This document shows positions 1 through 6,255 of a DNA stretch of 31,377 bases, piece after piece. This stretch comes from Thermoplasmata archaeon (lineage in GTDB: Archaea > Thermoplasmatota > Thermoplasmata > Lutacidiplasmatales > UBA184). The notes under the pieces are model-generated. The model searched no databases. It saw only the letters and a list, made by a program, of their open reading frames with translations, and was not told where the DNA came from. The position numbers and the translations under genes were made by a program. Position 1 is the stretch's first letter. Each line of letters begins with the position of its first letter. The stretch spans positions 1 through 31,377 of the forward strand of contig JASHPV010000065.1 of the NCBI GenBank assembly GCA_030037875.1, given 5' to 3'.

Positions 1-11
1 TGGCGTCAACA

Positions 12-167
12 ATGCAGAAGTGGAAGGTCGAGTGTGAGGATGGATTCGCGGTAATCAGTGCGAAAGAACACGAACTCGTTCAGCATGTGCAGCAGCACGT
101 GAAGGACATGCACCAGAAGTTGGTGAGCAAAGAAGAAGTCATGAAAATGGCCAAGAAGACAAGCTGA
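12..167 (+). CDS. DUF1059-like small protein
   Basis: This 51-residue protein resembles the small DUF1059 family, which has no established function. It has a short N-terminal strand with one Cys (MQKWKVECEDG), then a helical part rich in His, Glu and Lys with spaced histidines (H20, H25, H29, H34), and a lysine-rich end. Family members are usually 50-60 residues, so it looks full length. ATG at 12 is the only good start, but the frame stays open to the left edge, so a longer form cannot be excluded. It converges on the minus-strand HTH_45 gene, with a GC-rich inverted repeat between them. The family assignment is from pattern memory and is moderately sure. Confidence 0.65.
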   Translation: MQKWKVECEDGFAVISAKEHELVQHVQQHVKDMHQKLVSKEEVMKMAKKTS

Positions 168-190
168 TCGGTCAGAAACTCTTGCGTGGC

Positions 191-229
191 CGAGTCCTCC
201 CCGGGACCTCTCGAACCGGGGGGACTCTC
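191..229. terminator. GC-rich inverted repeat between convergent genes
   Basis: The arm at 191-204 (CGAGTCCTCCCCGG) pairs with the arm around 216-229 (CCGGGGGGACTC), with one bulged base and an 11-nt loop. It lies between the convergent DUF1059-like and HTH_45 genes, so a role in 3'-end formation is likely. No long T tract follows it. Confidence 0.35.
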
Positions 230-306
230 GGTCGGCTCACGTCGAATCTCCCGGATTTAACCGGGGAGGATTTTGCCAATCCTTCGCCATCGGGTCCTAT
301 CGGGCT

Positions 307-681
307 TTAGTCGACAAATCCCTCGACGGGCCCTAAGAAACTTCGGAGCTTCCAATACGTTTGGAGGAAGTCGTACCCCCGACGGGTGAGCCGCCACGCC
401 GGCGTTTCGTCGCCGGTTCTAGTGACGAGCCCCAATTGCACGAGGAAACTCACTGCACGGTGCGTGCGGTCAACGGGCATCCCGACCGCGTACGAGAGCC
501 GAGTGATTCGACACGGCGATGCCGTGCGACGGAGTACCTGCAGCAGTTCGGCGTACAGGTCCAGAGGAGAACGTCGGGCACCGAGGGGACCCTGTCGATC
601 GGCGCCGTACAGCGGCGCTTCCGGCGACGGCTCGCCCGGGGGTTCCGCAGGTTCGGGGGCCTCTTCCTCGCGGCTCGGCAT
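307..681 (-). CDS. Winged-helix protein, HTH_45 type
   Basis: This 124-residue protein has a disordered Pro/Glu/Ala-rich head (about 1-35) followed by one winged helix-turn-helix domain. The domain follows the archaeal HTH_45 pattern: a first helix LDLYAELLQVL, the RITRLSYAVGMPVDRTHRAVSF helices, GLV before the wing, and the ending WRLTRRGYDFLQTYWKL. Such proteins are usually DNA-binding regulators, and the ligand and target are unknown here. Its ATG overlaps the stop of the upstream beta-solenoid gene by one base (TGATG at 679-683), so the two are probably translationally coupled. It is the last gene of the long minus-strand run. The fold call is firm. The idea that it acts with the solenoid protein is inference. 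Confidence 0.8.
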   Translation of the reverse strand: MPSREEEAPEPAEPPGEPSPEAPLYGADRQGPLGARRSPLDLYAELLQVLRRTASPCRITRLSYAVGMPVDRTHRAVSFLVQLGLVTRTGDETPAWRLTRRGYDFLQTYWKLRSFLGPVEGFVD

Positions 682-1838
682 CAGAGCGGAGCGGGCGGCA
701 GCTGGGATACTTGCTTCGGGGTCTTGCCGTACCGGGCTCCTTCGCCGCGGATGGACCGAACGAACTGTGTCTCTCCTCCGATCTCAACCCGGGATGCGAC
801 CTCGAGCTCTTCGGCGTAGACATTCTCCGCCTTGGCGCGCTCCTCCAGCCGGAGCGTGCCGGCCCACACATCCCCCACCTTCCCGCGTTCCCCGACCGTC
901 ACTTCGCGGGCTACGATCGGTCCTCGAACGGAGCTGTGGTCCCCCACGCGCAGGGAGTCGGCCTTGACACCGGACACCGTGCGTATCTCGTCCCCGACCT
1001 CGACCCGGTCCGCGACGACGACCCGCTCCGCCGATAGACGTCCGCCCACTTGGAGCCGCCGTCCAACAACGGCCCCCGACACTTCCGCGACGCCACCCAC
1101 CTCGACGTCCTGCCCCTCAATCGAGCCGGCCGACAGGAGACCGCCGACTTCGATCCGGGCCGACTGCAGTTTTCCCGCGACCCGAATCTTACCCCCGACT
1201 TCCACTTCCTTTGTGATGATGAAGTCGGCGTCACAGTCGATCATCCCCCCCACTTCTACCGCATCTCCCTGAGCGGAGGCACGGACACGGCCCAGTCCCC
1301 CGATCTCGAGCGTGCCGAAGGTGAGGGCCGCGGTGGTCTCGAACTTCCCCCCGACCTCGATGGACCGGCGAACGGTTCCACCTCCGATCGAGACGCGGCC
1401 GCCGACTTCCAGCGTGGTCAGTTCGACCGCTCCTCGTAGGTCGGCCGACCCGCCAGCCTCGAACGTGTCGCCTTTGGTGGTGCCCGAGATCTCGACGTAA
1501 CCTTCGATGTCGACGTCCGGACTGGTAAGATTCCCCTGCACAGAGACCCCCTTGCCGCCCTTCAGCGAAGCCGCCGTGAGGTCTCCCTTGACTTCGAGAC
1601 GTGCCCGGCGCAGCGAGATGCCTCCGGACGCGTTGACGGAACCGCGAACCGTCAACAGGCCGTCCTCGACCCGGATCTCTCGACAAGCGAGGGTCCCTTC
1701 CACCGAGCCGGAACCATGACATCTCAGGATCCCGGAAATCTCGACGCCTTGGCTTCCGGGGAGTGGTCGCAGTACTCCGCCCGACTGAAGGTCGTAATCG
1801 CCGTTGATCCGCCCTGTCGGAACTCCCGAACTCGACAT
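681..1838 (-). CDS. Bactofilin-like polymer-forming beta-solenoid protein
   Basis: This 385-residue protein consists almost entirely of 16-18-residue repeats from about residue 40 to 360. Each coil carries a hydrophobic-polar-hydrophobic-Gly-Gly core such as IEVGGKF, VEVGGKI, IEVGGLL, VEVGGVA or LQVGGRL. About twenty coils are visible, and the last ones lose the Gly-Gly. There is no signal peptide or membrane segment, and the tail is a short Pro-rich stretch. This is the pattern of bactofilins, cytoskeletal proteins that form a beta-helix and polymerise head to tail, but with roughly twice the usual number of coils. It starts with ATG 36 bp after a 108-aa gene, and its stop overlaps the start of the HTH_45 gene. 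A scaffold or cytoskeletal role is likely. Filament formation in this organism is inference. Confidence 0.8.
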   Translation of the reverse strand: MSSSGVPTGRINGDYDLQSGGVLRPLPGSQGVEISGILRCHGSGSVEGTLACREIRVEDGLLTVRGSVNASGGISLRRARLEVKGDLTAASLKGGKGVSVQGNLTSPDVDIEGYVEISGTTKGDTFEAGGSADLRGAVELTTLEVGGRVSIGGGTVRRSIEVGGKFETTAALTFGTLEIGGLGRVRASAQGDAVEVGGMIDCDADFIITKEVEVGGKIRVAGKLQSARIEVGGLLSAGSIEGQDVEVGGVAEVSGAVVGRRLQVGGRLSAERVVVADRVEVGDEIRTVSGVKADSLRVGDHSSVRGPIVAREVTVGERGKVGDVWAGTLRLEERAKAENVYAEELEVASRVEIGGETQFVRSIRGEGARYGKTPKQVSQLPPAPL

Positions 1839-1874
1839 TCTTCCGGATTTCCCCTCTCTGTCCGTCCGGGCCTC

Positions 1875-2201
1875 TTAGAGGCTCTTAGATTCCCGGGCGG
1901 GCCGAGAGAGAACCTGGGTTCCATAAGAAGGCACGGCGGCCGAGTCCGCGGTCCGGGCCGGCGCTCGGGACTCCTCTCCAAATGGGGACGAATCCGCCCG
2001 GACCGGGTCGAGTTCGACCGGCTCACGAGTGCATGGCTCGGGGGCCGGGCTGTCCCGCGCCGGCGCCCGTCCGAACTCGCGAAGCCGGCCACCCTCGATC
2101 CGGGGGGCCTCGGCTCGGGAATACTCCAGCCGTGCGTACTCCGTCAGGTCGGTTCGGCGAGCGGTCGCGGACATCAGGGCCGACATCACTAGTTGTTCCA
2201 T
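1875..2201 (-). CDS. Uncharacterised Pro/Ala/Glu-rich small protein
   Basis: I do not recognise this 108-residue reading frame. The first 30 residues (MEQLVMSALMSATARRTDLT and onward) could form a helix. The rest is Pro, Ala, Arg, Ser and Glu rich and probably disordered. The start is chosen because ATG at 2201 is preceded by GAGGAG with a 7-nt spacer, a good Shine-Dalgarno site. The frame is open further upstream, but without such a site. It fills the gap between the 135-aa protein and the beta-solenoid gene, 36 bp before the latter, and fits the same operon. Its low complexity and high GC mean it could still be a chance open frame. Confidence 0.45.
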   Translation of the reverse strand: MEQLVMSALMSATARRTDLTEYARLEYSRAEAPRIEGGRLREFGRAPARDSPAPEPCTREPVELDPVRADSSPFGEESRAPARTADSAAVPSYGTQVLSRPARESKSL

Positions 2202-2262
2202 GGGGGCGCTCCTCGAGTCCCCTACCTCCGAGGGGGGTGTAGGGGAAACGCACCCCGAGAGG

Positions 2263-2670
2263 TCACTTGGAGTGAGTCTTCGGGACCCAGGGGAGTCTCG
2301 CCACCGGCGACCGCACGACCTTGGCCGTGCCGTGACTCTCCGTGGAGACTGCCCGGCCCATGTGCGTTTCAAGCTCCCGACTGAACCGGTCCGCGCGGGC
2401 GAATTCGGCCGGGGGCAGGGTCGAAGGCGCCTCCCAGTAGATCGCCGCCCCCCCGCTTGTCGGGGCCACACGGAACTTCAGTTTTCGGAGGCCGTCCGGC
2501 ACTGCCGGGTTCATCCGGGCCAGAGACCCTTCCAGTTCGGTCGCCGCCGGCTCGGCGATCTCGGTCTTTTCGATGGTGAATCCAATACCGGTCAAGTAAT
2601 CGGCGAGGTACCCCACAAAGCGCTCCCGCCCGATGCCACGGACCCGGAGCCAATCGGCCGCTTCAGCCAC
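2263..2670 (-). CDS. Uncharacterised protein downstream of TrmJ
   Basis: This protein of about 135 residues belongs to no family I recognise. It opens with a helical segment (AEAADWLRVRGIGRERFVGYL), followed by a compact alpha/beta part with alternating hydrophobic strands (GFTIEKTEI, LKFRVAP, AAIYWEA) and a basic C-terminus. There is no signal peptide or transmembrane segment. The start chosen is GTG at 2670, which overlaps the trmJ stop as GTGGCTGA. An upstream in-frame GTG at 2697 would add nine residues and deepen the overlap to 35 bp. The tight overlap suggests co-translation with trmJ, but nothing in the sequence shows an RNA-modification role. Confidence 0.65.
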   Translation of the reverse strand: MAEAADWLRVRGIGRERFVGYLADYLTGIGFTIEKTEIAEPAATELEGSLARMNPAVPDGLRKLKFRVAPTSGGAAIYWEAPSTLPPAEFARADRFSRELETHMGRAVSTESHGTAKVVRSPVARLPWVPKTHSK

Positions 2671-3385
2671 GCCCTTTCTTCCCCATTCGGTCGACACTGC
2701 GCACGAAGCCGAGCATCATGCGATACTCGTGCTCGGTGGGCACGGCCCGGCCGAACAATCGCCGGAACAACAGCATGAGGCCCCGGCGCTTGTGCCGAGG
2801 GTAGTCCGTCCGGGCCATAAGCTCAGCGAGTCGCCGCAGCAGGAGTTCCTTCTCCTTTCCGGCCAGCGCGAGACGCTCGGGCGCGGGCGTCGTTTCCTCC
2901 CACTCGCTTCCCTGGGCTCGATGGATCGCATACAGGAGGATCCCGACCGCATGGGAGAGGTTCAAGGTCGGGAACTCCCGCCGGGCGGGGACGTGAACGA
3001 TCAGGTCACAGGCCGCAAGCTCCTCCCGGTCCAGCCCGTTGTCCTCTGGCCCGAAGACCAACGCGACGCGACCTTCCGTCGCGCGAACGATGGCCCCCAG
3101 CCTTTCCGGGTCGATCGACCGCCGGAGGAACGCCGTTGAGCGTCCGAGAACAAGGTCCGTCGACCCCACGACCAGATCGGAGTCCGCGACGGCCTCCCCG
3201 AGGCTGGAGAAGCTTCGCGCCGAGTTGAGGAGAGGCATCCCGCCCATCGCGCGGCGCCGGGCCTCCGGGCCCAACGGAGCTCGTGGGCGTACAAACGTCA
3301 GACGCTCGGCGCCGAAATTCCGGCCGACCCGCGCGACCGCTCCGACGTTTCCATCCTCCTTCGGACGAACGAGGATGACGTTCAC
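2663..3385 (-). CDS. trmJ: SpoU-type tRNA 2'-O-methyltransferase (TrmJ family)
   Basis: This 240-residue SPOUT-superfamily enzyme is predicted to transfer a methyl group from S-adenosylmethionine to ribose 2'-OH. In TrmJ-type proteins the target is usually position 32 of tRNA. The three SpoU motifs are present: RPKEDGNVGAVAR near 7-19 with the motif-1 Asn, ALVFGPEDNGLDREEL near 108-123, and FPTLNLSHAVGILLY near 138-152 in the knotted cofactor site. A helical basic tail (about 165-240) with HKRRGLMLLFRRLFGRA matches the TrmJ extension. The start is GTG, 8 bp after the ftsY stop. The family is certain. The exact nucleotide methylated is inferred. Confidence 0.88.
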   Translation of the reverse strand: MNVILVRPKEDGNVGAVARVGRNFGAERLTFVRPRAPLGPEARRRAMGGMPLLNSARSFSSLGEAVADSDLVVGSTDLVLGRSTAFLRRSIDPERLGAIVRATEGRVALVFGPEDNGLDREELAACDLIVHVPARREFPTLNLSHAVGILLYAIHRAQGSEWEETTPAPERLALAGKEKELLLRRLAELMARTDYPRHKRRGLMLLFRRLFGRAVPTEHEYRMMLGFVRSVDRMGKKGRG

Positions 3386-3393
3386 GCGAGCGG

Positions 3394-4380
3394 TCAGGAC
3401 GCGGTTCCCTCCGACAGGAGGCGCCGGACCATCCAGTCCGGATCGAACGGCCGAAGATCCTCGTATCCCTGCCCTACACCGACAAAGAGCAGCGGCTTTT
3501 TCGTGACGTACGTGGCGGACAGCGCGGCGCCTCCTTTGGCATCGGCGTCCAGCTTGGTTAGGATGAGTCCGTCCAGCCCGAGGGCCTTCTGAAACTGCTT
3601 CGCCTGCTCAAGAGTGTCATTCCCGGAGAGAGCATCCCCGACGAACAACGTCAGATGGGGCTGGACCACCCGTCGGATCTTTTTCGCCTCCTCGACGAGA
3701 TTCTCGTTCGTGTGTTGCCGGCCGGCGGTATCGACCAATACCACGTCGAGGTGCCGTGCCCGGGCATGAGCGACGGCATCGAATGCGACGGCGGCGGGGT
3801 CACTACCCTCCTGCTGGCGAACGACCTTGATCCCAAGCCGCTCCCCGTGCACGAGGAGCTGCTCGATGGCTCCTGCGCGGAACGTGTCACCAGCGGCGAT
3901 GGCCACCGACAGCTGCTGTCGGCTCAGCCAATGTGCAAGCTTCGCCACGGTGGTGGTCTTGCCGGTACCGTTCACGCCGACGAGCAAAATGATGTACGGC
4001 CGCGGCTCCTGGGCTCGTATACGGGCCACAAGGTCGATGGGTGGCTGAGAGAGAATTGCCCGGACCGAATTCTCGAAACTCGACCGAATGGCGGCCTCCG
4101 CATCGGCCCCCCATTTCACCTTCCTACCCGCCAGCTCCTTTCGAAGGTCCTTGCGGATCCGTTCCACGACCGGTAAGGCTACATCTGACTGAAGGAGCGC
4201 GATCTCGAGATCCTCGAGTACGCTGTCCAATGTGTCGTCGGAGATGCGACGGCCAAACCCCTCGGTCAAGCCTTCTGGCGAAGTGGCCGTCGCCGGAGCG
4301 GGTTCTTCCGACGCCGCGGAGCCGGTCGGCTCGTCGGGCTTCGACGAACCGAAGAGGCGCGCCTTAATCGCCGACCACAT
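3394..4380 (-). CDS. ftsY: Signal recognition particle receptor FtsY
   Basis: This 328-residue GTPase docks SRP-bound ribosomes at the membrane. An acidic, Pro/Ala-rich linker (about 12-42) precedes the NG domain. The N domain helices run to about 125. The GTPase motifs are complete: P-loop GVNGTGKTT at 135-143, the insertion-box DTFRAGA near 165, DTAGR at 217-221, TKLD at 275-278 and GVGQGYEDL at 301-309. Length and layout match archaeal FtsY. Its ATG lies inside the prefoldin alpha gene (17-bp overlap), and the L18ae-prefoldin alpha-FtsY order recurs in archaeal genomes. Confidence 0.97.
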   Translation of the reverse strand: MWSAIKARLFGSSKPDEPTGSAASEEPAPATATSPEGLTEGFGRRISDDTLDSVLEDLEIALLQSDVALPVVERIRKDLRKELAGRKVKWGADAEAAIRSSFENSVRAILSQPPIDLVARIRAQEPRPYIILLVGVNGTGKTTTVAKLAHWLSRQQLSVAIAAGDTFRAGAIEQLLVHGERLGIKVVRQQEGSDPAAVAFDAVAHARARHLDVVLVDTAGRQHTNENLVEEAKKIRRVVQPHLTLFVGDALSGNDTLEQAKQFQKALGLDGLILTKLDADAKGGAALSATYVTKKPLLFVGVGQGYEDLRPFDPDWMVRRLLSEGTAS

Positions 4381-4849
4381 CGTTCGCGGCGGCGCCGGGT
4401 CCGGGCCGCTCCGCGCCCTGGCTCAACGCTTCAAGCCGACTGGATAGAACCGTGATCCGCTCCTCCAGCGAGCGCATTTGGGTCTCCAAGTCCCGGGACG
4501 CTTGGTCGAGTCGAACCGATCGGTCTGCGAGCAGCTGGCTCGCCTTCGGTCGCTCCATCTCCACGACGATGCCGCTGCCGATGCCTACCAGCACGTGCGC
4601 GCTGTCCCGGGGGGACCCACGAAGGAAAGTGTCGCCACCCACGGGGACGAGGAGTTCAGGGTCCGAGCCCGTTCGGTCGAGACCCTCCAACGTCTCGCGG
4701 GCCCGTTGGTGATCGGCCCGAGAGGCGGTGATGAGCTGGTGCTGTTGTAGCATCTGCGACAGCTGCGACCGGTACATGTCGAGTCGCATCAGGTCGTCTC
4801 GGACCTGCTCTTCCGTGACTGCGCGGGACTCGCTCCCCGGGGTGCTCAT
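4364..4849 (-). CDS. pfdA: Prefoldin alpha subunit
   Basis: This 161-residue protein is predicted to form the alpha subunit of the hexameric chaperone prefoldin, which captures unfolded proteins and passes them to the thermosome. It shows two long coiled-coil helices (about 12-60 and 110-150) flanking the beta-hairpin region LLVPVGGDTFLRGSPRDSAHV. ATG at 4849 is chosen because it overlaps the L18ae stop as ATGA and gives the usual length. An upstream in-frame start would add 27 residues inside L18ae. The C-terminus runs 17 bp into ftsY. Its beta partner is encoded at 13774-14145, away from this operon. Confidence 0.93.
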   Translation of the reverse strand: MSTPGSESRAVTEEQVRDDLMRLDMYRSQLSQMLQQHQLITASRADHQRARETLEGLDRTGSDPELLVPVGGDTFLRGSPRDSAHVLVGIGSGIVVEMERPKASQLLADRSVRLDQASRDLETQMRSLEERITVLSSRLEALSQGAERPGPGAAANDVVGD

Positions 4850-5031
4850 GACGGCGCTGGCTCCACGGACCGGATTCGGATCAGGCGCCGGGGGACGTGA
4901 TGACAACCGCCGATCACGGAAACGGCCCACTCGCGCGCGGAGTCGGCCGTGGGGGCATCGCGGGTTTTCGAGAACGCTTGCCAGGAGTTACGACGCACGT
5001 AAAACTCCCCTGAGACCTTCCAGACCGGCAC
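4846..5031 (-). CDS. rpl18a: Large ribosomal subunit protein L18ae (LX)
   Basis: This 61-residue protein matches archaeal L18ae/LX, a small 50S protein of about 55-80 residues. The typical pattern is visible: an N-terminal strand VWKVSGEFY, the aromatic WQAFSKT, a helix with ADSAREWAVSVIG, and the basic end HVPRRLIRIRSVEP. The start is GTG at 5031. Its stop shares ATGA with the prefoldin alpha start, as in other archaea where the two genes are adjacent. In many archaea eIF6 and L31e precede it. Here an unrelated 81-aa protein takes that place. Confidence 0.9.
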   Translation of the reverse strand: MPVWKVSGEFYVRRNSWQAFSKTRDAPTADSAREWAVSVIGGCHHVPRRLIRIRSVEPAPS

Positions 5032-5070
5032 TCGCCCACCCGACCGATCGTGCCACCGAGGCAGCCTACA

Positions 5071-5316
5071 TTAGCCCTTTGGGTCCGAGGGCGGGGCTTC
5101 TCCGATCGGCGCCGTGCGACCCGCCTCTTTTTCCGACGTTTCGATGGCCCTTTCTCGAAGTCGGAGCCATCGCTTCTGGCGTTCTTCGAGGAGAGAAGCG
5201 GAGTGCTGGGGTGGAGGCGCCTCGAGAAGTTCAGAAGCGTCGACCTCGAGGGCCGGCTCGCCGTTCGAGGGGGCCGAGTCAAGGGTGCGCTGCCCGACCG
5301 AGGGGTCCTCGGTCAA
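5071..5316 (-). CDS. Uncharacterised 81-aa protein with TTG start
   Basis: I do not recognise this protein. It has an acidic, Pro-rich first half and a strongly helical, charged segment (LLEERQKRWLRLRERAIETSEKEA) that could form a coiled coil, then a Pro-rich tail. The start is inferred from TTG at 5316, which overlaps the ThiI-like stop as TTGA. That is the only start making a compact gene in the 240-bp gap between the two flanking genes. L18ae begins 39 bp after its stop. Its place in the run suggests co-expression with translation genes, but a chance open frame is not excluded. Confidence 0.5.
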   Translation of the reverse strand: MTEDPSVGQRTLDSAPSNGEPALEVDASELLEAPPPQHSASLLEERQKRWLRLRERAIETSEKEAGRTAPIGEAPPSDPKG

Positions 5317-6203
5317 CCGGCGAGTTCGGCGATCTCCTGCCACCGGGAATTCACCTCCGCATCCGTGAACGCGATGGTCGGCGAAAAGAGAACCGTCTCT
5401 CCCCACGCCTCACGCGCCATGGGAAACTGATCCACTTGTAAGGGAAGTACCACCCCTTCCGCTCGGGTTTCGCTGGCGATTTCTCGCACAGTGCTCGCGG
5501 CCTCTTCCGAACGGGCGGCAACGAGGAGGGCCTTTGGGTCGAAACGCTGAAGGGTTCCTCCGTAGAGCGTCCCCTGCTCGCCGGCCGAGACGAATGCCGC
5601 TCGGCATCCCCGCTTCATCATGAGGAAGGCTCCGACAGCCCCTCGGGGTCCGTCGACCAGCGCTACTACCCGGCCCGCGACACCCAGCGGAAATCCCCCC
5701 GGACCTCGGACCCGGTGAGAGTAGAGGTAGGTCCGTGGGCCTCGCACTTCCACGAACAGCTCGACCCTGGGGGTATCAAGGTCTACCGACAGTTGGCGGT
5801 CGGGCCACTGGGTCAAAAGCCGGCCGCCGAGGTCTCGCGCCAGCTCCTGGCTTGTAAACGAATGGCTCCCGGTACGACGAGCCCGAATGGCGAAAGAGCT
5901 GTGGGGCTGCAGCAACGGATCGGCCCACGATACCACGCGAGTCCGGATCGCATCGAGGTCGGTTGGAATCTCCTCTGCGACGCTAACCGATGTGACACCA
6001 AAAACCCGACGAACCAAGCGGGTCGCTTCGGTCGGGTCATCGCTCTCCACATAGAGATGGCCATGGTCGGCCCGGAGCCGGCACGTTCGGCCGGCGGCCA
6101 GGAACTGCCCCAGAATGTTCCGTTGAAGCGTTCGCTCGAATTCCCGTCGTACCGGTGGGGATTTGAGCGCGAGTTCACCGTACCTCACGAGCAATGTCGA
6201 CAT
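5313..6203 (-). CDS. ThiI-like THUMP protein with degenerate PP-loop
   Basis: This 296-residue protein resembles ThiI, the tRNA 4-thiouridine synthetase. The N-terminus has the ferredoxin-like start LLVRYGELALKS and a THUMP domain (about 55-165) that binds tRNA. The following AANH-like region has lost the ATP-binding signature. Where ThiI carries SGGxDSPVA before the conserved LMMKRG, this protein reads VDGPRGAVG (about 183-191), while LMMKRG is intact. It also ends soon after EVNSRWQEI, about 100 residues short of full ThiI, so later catalytic residues are missing. ATG at 6203 is chosen because family homology begins there. ATP-dependent thiolation is unlikely. A tRNA-binding role or partnership with another subunit is inference. 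I give no gene symbol because activity is doubtful. Confidence 0.8.
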   Translation of the reverse strand: MSTLLVRYGELALKSPPVRREFERTLQRNILGQFLAAGRTCRLRADHGHLYVESDDPTEATRLVRRVFGVTSVSVAEEIPTDLDAIRTRVVSWADPLLQPHSSFAIRARRTGSHSFTSQELARDLGGRLLTQWPDRQLSVDLDTPRVELFVEVRGPRTYLYSHRVRGPGGFPLGVAGRVVALVDGPRGAVGAFLMMKRGCRAAFVSAGEQGTLYGGTLQRFDPKALLVAARSEEAASTVREIASETRAEGVVLPLQVDQFPMAREAWGETVLFSPTIAFTDAEVNSRWQEIAELAG

Positions 6204-6255
6204 TCGGGGAACACGGTTAAGTCCGACACGCCTCATCAGCGTTCGGGGCGGGACC
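6204..6255. promoter_or_regulatory. Divergent promoter region with TTAAG box
   Basis: This 52-bp gap separates the ThiI-like gene (minus) from argS (plus). GTTAAG at 6216-6221 lies about 37 bp before the argS GTG, which would give a leader of roughly 11 nt. It is too close (15 bp) to the ThiI-like ATG to drive it in the same way. No clear second box is visible. Confidence 0.35.

Noticed and set aside
4728..5441. 237-codon plus-strand frame
   Set aside because: It is antisense to L18ae and neighbours, with biased composition and no domain.
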